A DNA stretch of 64,000 bases from assembly GCF_000296815.2 (NCBI RefSeq), contig NZ_CAIT01000004.1, positions 1 to 64,000 on the forward strand. Direction: 5' to 3'. Both the position numbers and the translations under genes were made by a program. The notes below the pieces were generated by a model. The model was not told the DNA's origin. It ran no database searches and saw only the letters and a list, made by a program, of their open reading frames with translations. This stretch comes from Fibrisoma limi BUZ 3 (GTDB lineage: Bacteria > Bacteroidota > Bacteroidia > Cytophagales > Spirosomataceae). This document shows, piece by piece, positions 26,029 to 36,546 of the stretch (position 1 is its first letter; each line of letters opens with the position of its first letter).

Positions 26029-28383
26029 ATGAAAGTTAACACGTCCCTCTTTGTTCTGGCTTTTTGCCTACTCGTCATCATTGCCAATGGGCAGCCCTTA
26101 ACCCAAACAATCCGGGGTACCGTAGTCGATCAGATTCTGCAAACGCCCATCCCCGGTGCCACTGTCGTTATCGTCAACTCGGACCCATTGAAAGGAACGT
26201 CCACCGGCCCCGACGGCACATTCAGGATCACGGCCGTACCCGTTGGGCGGCAGACGCTGAAGATTTCATTCATGGGTTACAAGGACCTGTTGCTGTCCAA
26301 CATCGTAGTCGATGCGGGAAAAGAGCTGGTCCTGACCGTTAACCTCGAAGAAGCCGTGCAGCAGGTTGCGGAGGTGACCGTAAAGCCGCAAATCGAGAAA
26401 GACAAGCCCCTGAACGAGATGGCGGCCGTCAGCGCCCGAACCTTTTCCGTTGAGGAAACGCAGAAGTTTGCCGCGGCTGTGAACGACCCCGCCCGAATGG
26501 CCACGGCCTACGCGGGCGTAGTGGGCGCCGACGACGGCGGCAATACCATTGTGATCCGGGGTAACTCACCAACGGGGCTGCTCTGGCGGATGGAGGGCGT
26601 CGAAATTCCGAACCCCAACCATTTTGCCAACCTCGGTACGGCCGGGGGCGGTATCTCCATCCTGAGTGCCCAACTGCTGGCCAACTCCGATTTCATGACG
26701 GGGGCTTTCCCGGCCGAATACGGCAACGCGCTGTCGGGTGTGTTCGATCTGCGCTTACGGAAAGGCAACAACGCCAAACGCGAACATACGGTGCAGGTCG
26801 GCGTGCTGGGCATCGACGTATCGAGTGAGGGGCCGTTTTCCAAAAAATACAACGGCTCGTACCTGTTCAATTATCGGTATTCGACGCTGGGGCTGCTGTC
26901 GAAACTGGGTGTGTCAGTTGGTTCGGCAGTAAACATCTTCCAGGACCTGTCGTTCAACGTGTACCTGCCCGCCGGTAAAGCCGGTACGTTCACGGCCTTC
27001 GGCTTCGGTGGATTGAGCACCAGCAACACCGATGCCGTCAAGGATTCGACGAAATGGGTGGGGGAATATGATCGCTACACCGACCGGTTCTTTGCCAATA
27101 CGGGGGCAGCCGGTATCACGCACACCATCAACTTCGGTCGGAACGCGCTCCTGAAAACGGTGTTTTTGGCATCTGCGTATCGGACGGGGTATCGGAGCGA
27201 GTACCTGGACGAACAGTATAGCCCATCGGCCCGCACAAATGAGTCATTTACGGTACAGAAGCGGATTGCATCGAGCACGCTGACGTATCGGTTCTCGCCA
27301 AAATGGACTCTACGTACCGGATTGATTGGTACGCAGTTGGTATATGACCTTTCGCGTAAGGATTGGAACACGGATCTTCAGGTGCTCGAAAACCAGATTC
27401 AGACTCGTAACTCAACTTACACGGTTCAGAGCTTTGCCCAATTGAACTACCGGATCACGGATCAACTGACTGTCAACGCGGGGTTGCACTACCTGCGCCT
27501 GTTGCTGAACAATACCGACGCCATTGAGCCACGGGGTTCCGTTCGCTGGGCGTTCTCGCCGAATAAGTCGATCAGTGTGGGCTATGGGCTACACAGTCAA
27601 TTGCAGAACATCGGTACGTATTTCGTGACCGACAGCCTTGGAAATAAGCTGAACCAGAACCTGGGCTTCACGCGCTCGCACCACCTCGTTCTGGCCTACG
27701 ACTGGTCAATTAATGACCACCTGCGCGTGAAAGCCGAAACGTACTACCAATCCCTGTTCAACATTCCCATCTCGGCCGACAAACGTAATTCGTTCGCCCT
27801 GGTCAACAGCTTCGACGGCCTGACTACCGAACGGCTGGTCAATAAAGGCATGGGGCGGAACTACGGCCTGGAGCTGACTGTCGAGCAGTTTCTGCACAAC
27901 AATTTCTACTTTCTCTGGTCATCGTCGCTGTACAACTCGGAATACCGGGGATCAGACGGGATCTGGCGGGATACGCGTTTCAACGGCCGCTACGCCAGCA
28001 GTTTCCTGGCCGGTAAAGAGATCAGTACGGGCGATCGGGGGCTGTTCCGGAAGAGTGTGATTGGCCTGAACGTGAAGGTGACGTATTACGGCGGCTACCG
28101 CACCACACCGGTTGATCTGGAAGCGTCGCGGCAGAAAGGCGAGACCGTACTGGTTGAGTCGGCGGCTTTTTCGGAGCAGCTACCGGATTATTTCCGGACC
28201 GATATTCGCTTAAGCTGGAAGAAAAACCGTGTTTCGTCAACCCGGACGCTCTCGCTGGATGTGCAGAACGTAACGAATCGTCAGAACATTTTCGGGCAGT
28301 ACTACGACCCACGTGCCGGCCAGCTTAAAACCAGCTACATGACCGGCCTGATTCCGGTATTGAGTTATCGCATAGCGTTTTAA
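26029..28383 (+). CDS. TonB-dependent receptor with N-terminal carboxypeptidase-like domain
   Basis: 784 residues. The signal peptide ends near ANGQ (22). A carboxypeptidase-regulatory-like domain (25-110) carries IRGTVVDQ and SFMGYKDLL. The plug domain (about 130-240) has TIVIRGNSPTGLLWRMEGVEI, and a barrel follows to the end. This is a non-SusC class of receptor and has no SusD partner. The upstream ECF promoter motif puts it under the 21.9 kb sigma factor. The substrate is unknown. Confidence 0.88.
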   Translation: MKVNTSLFVLAFCLLVIIANGQPLTQTIRGTVVDQILQTPIPGATVVIVNSDPLKGTSTGPDGTFRITAVPVGRQTLKISFMGYKDLLLSNIVVDAGKELVLTVNLEEAVQQVAEVTVKPQIEKDKPLNEMAAVSARTFSVEETQKFAAAVNDPARMATAYAGVVGADDGGNTIVIRGNSPTGLLWRMEGVEIPNPNHFANLGTAGGGISILSAQLLANSDFMTGAFPAEYGNALSGVFDLRLRKGNNAKREHTVQVGVLGIDVSSEGPFSKKYNGSYLFNYRYSTLGLLSKLGVSVGSAVNIFQDLSFNVYLPAGKAGTFTAFGFGGLSTSNTDAVKDSTKWVGEYDRYTDRFFANTGAAGITHTINFGRNALLKTVFLASAYRTGYRSEYLDEQYSPSARTNESFTVQKRIASSTLTYRFSPKWTLRTGLIGTQLVYDLSRKDWNTDLQVLENQIQTRNSTYTVQSFAQLNYRITDQLTVNAGLHYLRLLLNNTDAIEPRGSVRWAFSPNKSISVGYGLHSQLQNIGTYFVTDSLGNKLNQNLGFTRSHHLVLAYDWSINDHLRVKAETYYQSLFNIPISADKRNSFALVNSFDGLTTERLVNKGMGRNYGLELTVEQFLHNNFYFLWSSSLYNSEYRGSDGIWRDTRFNGRYASSFLAGKEISTGDRGLFRKSVIGLNVKVTYYGGYRTTPVDLEASRQKGETVLVESAAFSEQLPDYFRTDIRLSWKKNRVSSTRTLSLDVQNVTNRQNIFGQYYDPRAGQLKTSYMTGLIPVLSYRIAF

Positions 28384-28464
28384 CGAATCCAGAGCGAATA
28401 AAAACCAATGCGTGGTTACTCGAAGTGATCTGAGTAGCCACGCATTCAGCGTTTTTAGGTCAAT

Positions 28465-29571
28465 CTAACGAATTAGGGAGCTTTTGCCAATTGATTCCAG
28501 CAAACCCCGCATGTACCCAATGGCAAACAAGGTACCGATGGTCATATAGCCCGGTCGGGTGTTTTCTTCGCCAGCCATGGTCGGGACGTGGTCGGGGCGG
28601 ATGGTACCCTGATAACCAATGTCGTAGTACGCTTTCATGGCTTTGTACATATCGATCTGGCCCTCATCGTGGAACGTCTCAGTGAATTTAAATTTACCAC
28701 CCTGGACGTTGCGAAAATGAACAAAGTTAATGTGCCCGGCCTTTCCCCAGCGACGAATCAGAGCTGGAATGTCCGCGCCCATCAAAGCGAAATTACCCTG
28801 GCACATCGTCAGTCCGCTGTATTTGCTGGGAACTATCTTCAGCATCCTGTCGAAGTTTTCCACTGTATTCATGATGCGGGAAATGCCCTGAATGCTATCC
28901 ACCTGGGGGTCGTCGGGGTGAAGCGACAAGTTCATGCCAATCTTCTCCGCTTCGGGCACCACAGCCTTCAGAAAATAGGTGAGGTTGTTCCACAACGCGT
29001 CCTTCGATACTTCGCCGTACTTGGTGAGGGGTTTGTTCTTAATGTCCTCGTAATCGAAAGCGGTCACCAAGGCTCCTCCGCGACCCGGCGCGTCCATTTT
29101 TGAGCGAAACCAGCTTATGACGGGCATCCAGTTGTAGCAGATCACGTCTACCTCGCTGTGTTTTTTCAGGTTTTTCATGAACGTGATGAAGTTTGCTATT
29201 TCCTCATCACGTTTATCCAGGGCCAGTTTGGTTTGTTCGCCCAGGCTTGGGGGGCCTTCCACTACGGTCCATTTTATGCCCAGCTTGTCCCAGGTTGCTT
29301 TCGTTGCCTTAATCGCATCCGCATCCCAGGGATTTAGGTTGGGCAGACGCTGGACACCTGAAACGGCGTGCAGTACCTCCATTTGTTTAGCCAAAGGCAC
29401 CCGTGGTGAATTCGGGCCCATGGCCAAGGCAAATTTCATCCCAAAATCCTTGGCGGAGCTTTTCGCTTTAGGTGGGGTACTTAACCGGGTCGCTGCGGCA
29501 AGCCCATCCGTGGAGGCTACTGTGGCTACTGCGGCTCCCTGTTTAAAAAATGTTCGACGGTTCGTTTTCAT
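28465..29571 (-). CDS. Exported mannonate dehydratase-like (UxuA family) protein
   Basis: 368 residues with a Tat-type leader (NRRTFFKQG). The UxuA signature residues are in place: CYNWMPV, HPDDP (His218), TMCQGN (Cys257), VHFRNV (His285), HDEGQIDMYK (His301) and RPDH (325-328). E. coli UxuA dehydrates D-mannonate in the cytoplasm in glucuronate breakdown. Here the predicted export and the place after SusCD suggest a sugar acid reaction in the periplasm, or a related TIM-barrel enzyme. Last gene of the sigma/FecR/SusC/SusD operon. Confidence 0.8.
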   Translation of the reverse strand: MKTNRRTFFKQGAAVATVASTDGLAAATRLSTPPKAKSSAKDFGMKFALAMGPNSPRVPLAKQMEVLHAVSGVQRLPNLNPWDADAIKATKATWDKLGIKWTVVEGPPSLGEQTKLALDKRDEEIANFITFMKNLKKHSEVDVICYNWMPVISWFRSKMDAPGRGGALVTAFDYEDIKNKPLTKYGEVSKDALWNNLTYFLKAVVPEAEKIGMNLSLHPDDPQVDSIQGISRIMNTVENFDRMLKIVPSKYSGLTMCQGNFALMGADIPALIRRWGKAGHINFVHFRNVQGGKFKFTETFHDEGQIDMYKAMKAYYDIGYQGTIRPDHVPTMAGEENTRPGYMTIGTLFAIGYMRGLLESIGKSSLIR

Positions 29572-29605
29572 GTATAGTCGTAGAAAATAAGGGTTGTGTT
29601 AACCA

Positions 29606-31201
29606 TTAGCGCTTATCCCACCAGACTGGTGTGGTGTATAAATCAGGTCCTTGTCGGGCAATGGCCGCTTCGTAATTCTCCTTGTTGAGCGAGGTTTCTG
29701 AAATGGGATAGCGCATCCTAACCAGGGGCGCTCCACCCGTGAAGTTGCCGGGATACGTAATGGGGCTGAGCTTGGGATAGCCCGTCCGGCGCCAGTTCGA
29801 CCAGGCTTCGAAATTGTCCATCCACATAAAATGAGCCAGGTAGAACTGGTTGTGGATTTGCTCCATCTTCCCCTCAAACGTGGACGCGTTGAGGGGCTGG
29901 GCGGTCAGGTACTCATTGATGGCACTCTGGGAAATAACCACATTGCCCGGGAACAGCGTCGTTGACTGCATAGAGGCAGTAATGCCTTTTTTGTAGTGGT
30001 CCTCAGCAGGCGAAGCGTCCCAGCCACGCAGCGATGCTTCAGCACGCAGGAACGCTACTTCAGCATAACTCTGAAAAACCGTTGGTGCATTGAGGCTGGC
30101 AATGGTGCCCGTGTTTGGCTCCGAGTAATCCACCAGCATATCATTGCTCCAGTTGGGGATGACTTGCTTGATCGTATTGGCATCGTAGCCGTTGGGAAGC
30201 CCTTTCTGCAATCGGGGGTTGGTTGTTGTGGGCAACTTTTCGTTCTGGATGCTCAGGATGTTGCCCTCCCATAAGGTGGCGTAAAACGGAAGCCGCGGAT
30301 CGTTGCGGGCCTGTAGCATATCGATCAACGTTTTTGCCAGTTTTACGGGGCCTTTTCCCCGGTTGGATTCAGGAAAGCTTTCGCGCTTGAGTTCAGAAGA
30401 ATCCCAGTTTTGGGTATTCCCATTGCCAGCCACGTGGTTAAGTTTTGCTATGTCGGCGTTACTGGTCATCACGCCCCCGGCAATTGCTTTTTTAGCCCAG
30501 GTTTCGGCGGCTTTGACATCTACTTTGGTGAGCCGCATGGCCAGCCGCAGCATGAGCGAGTTAGCAAAGGTCTTCCATTTGGCTACGTTACCCTGAAAAA
30601 CTACGTCCGAAACCCCGAAGGAAGGCTTGGCCGGGTCTAACTGGCCAATCGCTTTTTCGAGGCCGCTGAGCATAGCCGGATAAATATCCGACTGCTTATC
30701 GTATTTGGGTTTGTAGGTTTTATTGAGGTAGCCCTGCCCGGCTTCGGTGTACGGAACGTCTCCGTAAGCATCTGTAACCCGGTGCAGGGCATAAATCCGC
30801 CAGATGTTGGCGATGGCGTTCAGGTTAACCTGATCGGGCTTGTTTTCGGTAGCCGCAAGGACCTCCTGTAATTCTTTGAGGTGAACTGAATAGGCCGTTT
30901 CAAAAAAGTCGCCGAATTGCCCGCTTTCTACGTATTTGTCACCGGCCCAGTTCGTACCCAGCGAGGCCATGTACTGCACCACACCGGCAAAATACTTGAT
31001 GTTGGTGCGGTTGCGGTCGGGCGTGCCCGTACCGGCCGTGCGGATCAGGCTATATGTAAAGAGGTTTCCGACAACCGGTTCCGTGTAAGCATTGGGATTT
31101 ACGTTCATTTCCTCGAAGCCCTGGTCGCAGCCTATCGACACACAGAGCAGAAGGAGAAGTGTAAGTAAAACGTTTTTAGGGGAGTACTGAATCGTCTTCA
31201 T
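29606..31201 (-). CDS. SusD/RagB-like lipoprotein (SusD-like 2 type)
   Basis: 531 residues with lipobox SIGC (Cys25). The start of the mature protein, FEEMNVNPNAYTEPV, is typical of the SusD-like family often annotated as nutrient-binding lipoprotein. The central TPR-like region and the C-terminal MRYPISE motif are present. It pairs with the SusC-type transporter encoded 28 bp upstream. Confidence 0.9.
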   Translation of the reverse strand: MKTIQYSPKNVLLTLLLLLCVSIGCDQGFEEMNVNPNAYTEPVVGNLFTYSLIRTAGTGTPDRNRTNIKYFAGVVQYMASLGTNWAGDKYVESGQFGDFFETAYSVHLKELQEVLAATENKPDQVNLNAIANIWRIYALHRVTDAYGDVPYTEAGQGYLNKTYKPKYDKQSDIYPAMLSGLEKAIGQLDPAKPSFGVSDVVFQGNVAKWKTFANSLMLRLAMRLTKVDVKAAETWAKKAIAGGVMTSNADIAKLNHVAGNGNTQNWDSSELKRESFPESNRGKGPVKLAKTLIDMLQARNDPRLPFYATLWEGNILSIQNEKLPTTTNPRLQKGLPNGYDANTIKQVIPNWSNDMLVDYSEPNTGTIASLNAPTVFQSYAEVAFLRAEASLRGWDASPAEDHYKKGITASMQSTTLFPGNVVISQSAINEYLTAQPLNASTFEGKMEQIHNQFYLAHFMWMDNFEAWSNWRRTGYPKLSPITYPGNFTGGAPLVRMRYPISETSLNKENYEAAIARQGPDLYTTPVWWDKR

Positions 31202-31229
31202 ATGCGTGATACGGTTAAGACTGGTTTCC

Positions 31230-34200
31230 TTAGAATCGAACCAACAAGTTCAGCCCAAAGCTGCGCGTACTGGGCAGGCCAAAGTTTTCCAGCCCCTGTC
31301 CGTTGCCGTTCGAATAGCTCGATTCCGGATCGATGTTCTGGGCTGCGTTGTAGAGCAGCGCCAGGTTGCGCCCGACGACAGACAGGCTGGCAGATTGAAT
31401 AGGGGTTTTGGCCAGCAGGCGCTTAGGAACGTTGTAGCTGAGCGTCAGTGAGCGGAGTTTGACGAAGTCGGCACTGGTGACAAACTGGTCGGTCAGGGTA
31501 GCCCAGATGGCTGAATAGTACGTTTGGGCCGGCACGTTTGCGCTGTACTCCGTGCCCGTCTGCGTAACGCCCGATACGGGAATGCCGGTCTCCCGCACGC
31601 CGTTGGCAACCGTTCGTTTGTCGAGGCCAAACTGGGTACCGTAGGCGTTGGTAGCCGAATAGACCTGAGCCCCAAATTTGCCGTCAATCAGCAGGTTCAG
31701 CGAGAAGTTGCCGTAATTGAAGTTGTTGCTGATGCCCATAACCCAGGGTGGAACCCCTAGGCCCAGCGGTTCCAGTGGCCCCTGTACAGGTATGCCGTTG
31801 GCGCTGTTATAGACGGTTCTGCCGGTAGGATCTACTCTGGCCCGGTTGCCGGCAATCATGCCGAATGGACGGCCTTCGAAGTGGTAAATACCTCCGTTCT
31901 GGGTGCGGGTGGTTGCTCCATCGATAAAAAGTGACGTAATGCCATCCGCAATTTTTACCACCTTATTGTCGTTGTAGGCTGCGTTGTAGCTGACGTCCCA
32001 CGACCACTTGGGCTTACTGATAAGCGTACTGGTCAGCAGCAGTTCGACCCCCCGGTTGCGTACCTGCCCCACGTTCAGCGCCGTGCGGGCGTAGCCCGAG
32101 GAAAGCGGTACAGACGCAAACACGATGTCGTTCGTAGTCGAGCGTTCGTAAAGGGTCAGATCAAGCCCTACCCGGTTGCGAAATGCTTTGAGGTCTACCC
32201 CGATTTCGCTGGTCGTCGAGGTGTAGGGGACGAGTTTATTCGGGATAATATTTCCCGTTATGTTCATCAGCGTAGCCCCCAAATGTTGCTGCGCCTGTGG
32301 GGTATAAGTCAGGTTCAGTCCATACGGGTTCGGAGCGCCACCCCCCACCTGTGCCCATGACGTACGAATTTTAGCGTAATCGAGCCAGACCGGGTGCGAC
32401 TCCCAGTGATTGGTCAGGACGTAGCTCAATCCTGCTGACGGATAGAACAGGTTGTTGTTTTCTTTCGACAAGGTTGAAAACCAATCCTGGCGGCCCGTCA
32501 GGGTAAGGAACAGCGTGTTGTTGTAATCAATATCGGCCGAGGCAAACAGCGAGTTGATGGCAAACTCCTGAAAGTTGACGGTAAAGGCCTGACCGCTGCC
32601 GTTACCGATAAAATACTGGAAGGGCACATTGAACAGACCGCTGCTTAGCGTTCGTCCATCTACTTTGTTATGCATCTGATTGCCACCGACCAGGGCATTA
32701 ACGTTGAGCTTACCGACTGATTTAGTTACCCCAATGAGGGCTTCCGCGTTCGTTTCCGTAGCCACGCTCAGATCCGTGGTCATGCTGCCCTGGCTGTTGA
32801 AGGCAATTCCTGATGGCTCAATGTTGAAGCCATCAAAATTGAGCTGGTCCATGCCCAGTCGTACCCGGCTATACAGCCAGTCGGTGATATTGTAGCGCGC
32901 GTTGAAGGAGCCAATAAACCGGCGTCGGGTATCGCCGTTTTGGACTTTATTGACGGCGAAGTAGGGATTGGTCGCGTAGATGTAGTCGCTCCAGATAACT
33001 TCCGTACCATTGGGAGTGTAGCCGGGAGCCAGGGTACGAACGTCGATGTTGGTGCCTATCAACTGAGCACCCGCATTCGGGTTTTTCTGAAAATCGGCCA
33101 GATACACCCGGTTTTTGTTTTCCTCAAGCGTGTATTGCACGTAGCCCTCAAACAGCAACTTTTTGGCTAAGTTGGCATTGGCACTCAGGTTAAACGTTTT
33201 GCGGTTGAGGGTATTATTCGGCACAATGCCCTTGTTGTCCAGGTTAGCCGCCGAAAAGCGAAATCGAACGGTTTCGTTGCCTCCGGTAAAAGCGAGGGTG
33301 TTCGAAAAGGTGGTGCCGTTGTCGTAAAAGTTTCGGATGTTGTTTTTCTGCGCGACGTACGGTCGGGTCTGGCCGTCGGGTTGGATTACCGGCGATCCGT
33401 CCAGTTTGGCACCCCACGACATGCGGCCAAACGCAATCGCTTCGGCCTGCGAAACGGGTGCTTTTCCCCGCGAGCCGGATCCGTATTCATATTGCCAGTC
33501 CAGCAAATCACGCGGGGTTTCTACCGTAAGGGTCGTGTTGTATTCAACCCCGATGCCTTTCTGGGCAGTTCCGGATTTAGTGGTGATGAGGATTACCCCG
33601 TTAGCGGCCCGTGCGCCGTAAAGAGCAGCCGCCGTGCCCCCTTTCAGCACGGTAATTGTGGCAATATCGTCGGGGTTGATGCTGGTTAGTCCGTCGCCCC
33701 GGTCAATCCCGCCGAACGTACCGGGTGCTCCCTGGTTATTGTTGTTGATCGGTACACCATTGACTACGTATAGCGGCTGGTTATTACCGTTCAGGGAGCC
33801 GTTGCCCCGAATCACCACCCGGCTTGAACCACCCGGCCCGGTCGCCAAGCCCGTAGCGTTTACACCGGCAATACGCCCGGCCAAGGCGTTTCCCAGGTTC
33901 GTTTCGCGGGCTTTGATCAGGTTTTCACCCCCGATTTCGGTAACCGCATACGACAGAGCGGCCTTGTCGCGGTTAAAACCCAGCGCCGTAACGACTACCT
34001 CATTGAGTGACTTGGAATCGGTCACCAGCGCGATGTCGATGACCGACCGGGAGCCGACCGTGACTTCCTGTGAGACGTACCCCAAAAAGCTGAAGACCAG
34101 AATGGCTTCGTTGTCCGGGACATCAATGCGGTATTTGCCGGCGGGGTCGGTAGTGGTACCTTTCGTGCTGTTTTTTAGCACAATGCTCACGCCCGGTAAG

Positions 34201-34661
34201 CCCACTCCTTTCTCGTCGGTGACAGTACCCGTGATTGGCTGATCGGCGGAAATTACCCTTTCGTTTCGGCGGTCTGGCAGCGGAATCTGACTGCTTTCCT
34301 CGGCTTTGAGAAGTACGATTTGCTTACCCGATACTTCATACCGGATATGCAGGGGCAGCAGAAGTTCATCCAGTACGGTTTTGAACGTGGCCAGGCGGTT
34401 TTCGAGTTTCACCCTGCGCGTTGGCAACACATCTTTCGGGTTATACACGAACCGTACCTGAGTTAATCGCTCCAGGGAGATAAGAGCCGCCTTAAGCGTA
34501 GTGGTTTCGGCTTTTACCGAGATGCGTTGTTCCAGGACCTCCTGGGCGTTTACATCAATGGCGTACGTAGTGCTTATGAAAAGCAGGGTCATCAGCAATT
34601 GCGTAACCGACAGTTTCATGAGCGCACGAAAGGTCAAAGACTGAGTAGACAGTTTATCCAT
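31230..34661 (-). CDS. SusC/RagA family transporter with STN signalling domain
   Basis: 1143 residues. The signal region ends near VNAQ (40). An STN domain (about 48-118), a carboxypeptidase-like domain (141-225; TGTVTDEKG, FSFLGYVSQEV), a plug (GGTAAALYGARAANGVILI) and a barrel ending in LLVRF follow. The STN domain lets the receptor signal through FecR to the sigma factor encoded upstream in the same operon. The transporter should thus induce its own genes when substrate is bound. Confidence 0.93.
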   Translation of the reverse strand: MDKLSTQSLTFRALMKLSVTQLLMTLLFISTTYAIDVNAQEVLEQRISVKAETTTLKAALISLERLTQVRFVYNPKDVLPTRRVKLENRLATFKTVLDELLLPLHIRYEVSGKQIVLLKAEESSQIPLPDRRNERVISADQPITGTVTDEKGVGLPGVSIVLKNSTKGTTTDPAGKYRIDVPDNEAILVFSFLGYVSQEVTVGSRSVIDIALVTDSKSLNEVVVTALGFNRDKAALSYAVTEIGGENLIKARETNLGNALAGRIAGVNATGLATGPGGSSRVVIRGNGSLNGNNQPLYVVNGVPINNNNQGAPGTFGGIDRGDGLTSINPDDIATITVLKGGTAAALYGARAANGVILITTKSGTAQKGIGVEYNTTLTVETPRDLLDWQYEYGSGSRGKAPVSQAEAIAFGRMSWGAKLDGSPVIQPDGQTRPYVAQKNNIRNFYDNGTTFSNTLAFTGGNETVRFRFSAANLDNKGIVPNNTLNRKTFNLSANANLAKKLLFEGYVQYTLEENKNRVYLADFQKNPNAGAQLIGTNIDVRTLAPGYTPNGTEVIWSDYIYATNPYFAVNKVQNGDTRRRFIGSFNARYNITDWLYSRVRLGMDQLNFDGFNIEPSGIAFNSQGSMTTDLSVATETNAEALIGVTKSVGKLNVNALVGGNQMHNKVDGRTLSSGLFNVPFQYFIGNGSGQAFTVNFQEFAINSLFASADIDYNNTLFLTLTGRQDWFSTLSKENNNLFYPSAGLSYVLTNHWESHPVWLDYAKIRTSWAQVGGGAPNPYGLNLTYTPQAQQHLGATLMNITGNIIPNKLVPYTSTTSEIGVDLKAFRNRVGLDLTLYERSTTNDIVFASVPLSSGYARTALNVGQVRNRGVELLLTSTLISKPKWSWDVSYNAAYNDNKVVKIADGITSLFIDGATTRTQNGGIYHFEGRPFGMIAGNRARVDPTGRTVYNSANGIPVQGPLEPLGLGVPPWVMGISNNFNYGNFSLNLLIDGKFGAQVYSATNAYGTQFGLDKRTVANGVRETGIPVSGVTQTGTEYSANVPAQTYYSAIWATLTDQFVTSADFVKLRSLTLSYNVPKRLLAKTPIQSASLSVVGRNLALLYNAAQNIDPESSYSNGNGQGLENFGLPSTRSFGLNLLVRF

Positions 34662-34770
34662 GAGCAGTCAAGGGTTTTTCTCATGGATGGCAATCTTTAT
34701 GTTTACATACTGTTCATTTGTAATTTTTTGAGAAAAATTTTAACGTAATCAGTAATAATCTGCTGAGTAG

Positions 34771-35865
34771 TTACTTGTTTATACATCCATCGCTGTGAAT
34801 AATAATTTGCCCATCAACGAGTTCGTACGATGAGCGGGTAATCCGGCAGATCAGGTTAAGCTGGTCGAACAGCAATTCGCCTTCCAGGTTAGCCGTCAGA
34901 AAGCAGTGTTGCATGGTCTGCCTGTCGTAAATTACTGTCAGGCCGTATACTTTTTGCAGTTGATCGAAGACAGTGGTGATTGGAGCTTCGTCGAACACCA
35001 GCTCATCGGGCTGCACTTTTGCCAGCACTACCGGTTGCTGAACAACCGTCTTGATCAACCGTTCTTCGGTTTGGTTATACGCCACGCGCTGATTGGGGGT
35101 TAGCACGACACCATTCTGTTCCCGGCCTGGCCGCTGCCGGGCTTTCTGAAAATCTTTCAGTGTATAGACTGATACTTTGCCCGAGCGAACCTCTACATTC
35201 GCTTCCCGCTGACCTGGGTACGCGCTGACCAGGAAACTCGTCCCCAGCACCTGCGTTGAAATCTTGTCGGTGTACACCCAGAAAGGCTTACGCGGGTTTT
35301 TGGTAATACTAAAGAAAGCCCGCCCACTTAAATACACTTCCCGTAATCTGGACCCGGGCTGCTTCGGATAGCGCAATGAGCTTTTGGGATACAGGCTAAC
35401 CACGCTGCTGTCTTGCAGTTGGATGCGTTTGACCTGATCGGTTTTGTTCGCGATTTCCGTATAGTCACCGGCCAAAGCAGGGCTGATGTTCCGGATAAAG
35501 GCCGTCGATTGGCTCGTAGGTTTGTCCGTTAGACTGGTCAGCCCAACGTAGCCAATCCCCAGTACAAGCAACACAGAAGCGGCTAATTTAAAACCGGTAC
35601 GTCGCCAAAGCGGAATTACCGGTCGTTGTCGCTGCCCAACAACCTGATTGGTTAGTTGCTCAAGTTCATCCGGCGCGAGTGCGGTATTTTTTTCTTCAAG
35701 AGCCAGCAGAAACGCCCGCGCTAACTGGACGGTGTGAGCCGAATCGGGGTTGTCGGTCAGCCAGGTTATCCAGAATGCCTCGCTGGCTGGATCGCGGTCA
35801 ATTACCCATTTGCGAAACTGTTCGTCCCGCGCCAGTTCGTCGAAGCTGTAGGTATGATAATTCAT
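34771..35865 (-). CDS. FecR-type anti-sigma factor
   Basis: 364 residues. The N-terminal cytoplasmic part starts YSFDELARDEQFRKWV. A TM lies at about 92-110 (LAASVLLVLGIGYVGL). The FecR domain has SSVVSLYPKSSLRYP and VLGTSFLVSAYPG. The C-terminal DUF4974 has FDEAPITTVFDQLQKVYG. It lies between the sigma gene and the STN-bearing SusC, the standard order of transenvelope signalling. Confidence 0.92.
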   Translation of the reverse strand: MNYHTYSFDELARDEQFRKWVIDRDPASEAFWITWLTDNPDSAHTVQLARAFLLALEEKNTALAPDELEQLTNQVVGQRQRPVIPLWRRTGFKLAASVLLVLGIGYVGLTSLTDKPTSQSTAFIRNISPALAGDYTEIANKTDQVKRIQLQDSSVVSLYPKSSLRYPKQPGSRLREVYLSGRAFFSITKNPRKPFWVYTDKISTQVLGTSFLVSAYPGQREANVEVRSGKVSVYTLKDFQKARQRPGREQNGVVLTPNQRVAYNQTEERLIKTVVQQPVVLAKVQPDELVFDEAPITTVFDQLQKVYGLTVIYDRQTMQHCFLTANLEGELLFDQLNLICRITRSSYELVDGQIIIHSDGCINK

Positions 35866-35937
35866 TATACGTTCACAACGGTTTTTCCAAAAGATGGCAA
35901 AATAGCCGGCCAGATACTGTTTGGTAAACCACTACTT

Positions 35938-36546
35938 TCAGCGCATGATTTCGTACCATGACAAAAGCAGCCAGAAGCCGGTCCAGTATTCCCGAAATGA
36001 CTTGAAGGCGGATTGTAATAGGTTTGAAACAGACTGAAGATGTACGCCCATAATCTGGGCAATTTCCTCCCGGTCGAGGTTCTGGTAGAACCGCAGGTAG
36101 ATCACTTCCCGCTGCCGTTTGGGAAGCTGATTAAGAATTTCAGTAACCCGCTGGGTCATTTCGACCAGACTTTCCTGTTCCATGATGAACCACTCAGGGG
36201 AAAAGTCAGTCATAGTTAAGTCGGACTCCGAAAGGGCAGGCTCGTCGTCTTTGCTAATGCGCTGCCGGTAGCTTTGGCGAATTACCCGTTTACGAACCGA
36301 ACTTAGCAAATAAGCCCGTACACTCTCCGGTGTACTGATCTGGTCGCGTCGGTTCCAGATTTCGATAAACACTTCCTGCACACAGTCTTTAATGAAGGCT
36401 TCGTCCCGAATGAACTTATACCCATAATTCTGTAGGAAGTTTGCGTACTTTTTAATGAGCTTTCCAAAGGCCAGTTCATTCCCCTGCTTCATCTGTTGCC
36501 AAAGCAGCAGATCGGTCTGAGCAACAGCTTGATCCTTGAAGCCCAT
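35938..36546 (-). CDS. ECF sigma factor
   Basis: 202 residues. Region 2 (LIKKYANFLQNYGYKFI, KDCVQEVFIEIWNRRDQ) and region 4 (LPKRQREVIYLRFYQN, DREEIAQIMGVHLQSVSNLL) are clear. It heads an operon of sigma, FecR, SusC, SusD and UxuA-like genes. I did not find the ATAGGGGG motif in front of it, so its promoter set differs from that of the 21.9 kb sigma factor. Confidence 0.92.
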   Translation of the reverse strand: MGFKDQAVAQTDLLLWQQMKQGNELAFGKLIKKYANFLQNYGYKFIRDEAFIKDCVQEVFIEIWNRRDQISTPESVRAYLLSSVRKRVIRQSYRQRISKDDEPALSESDLTMTDFSPEWFIMEQESLVEMTQRVTEILNQLPKRQREVIYLRFYQNLDREEIAQIMGVHLQSVSNLLQSAFKSFREYWTGFWLLLSWYEIMR

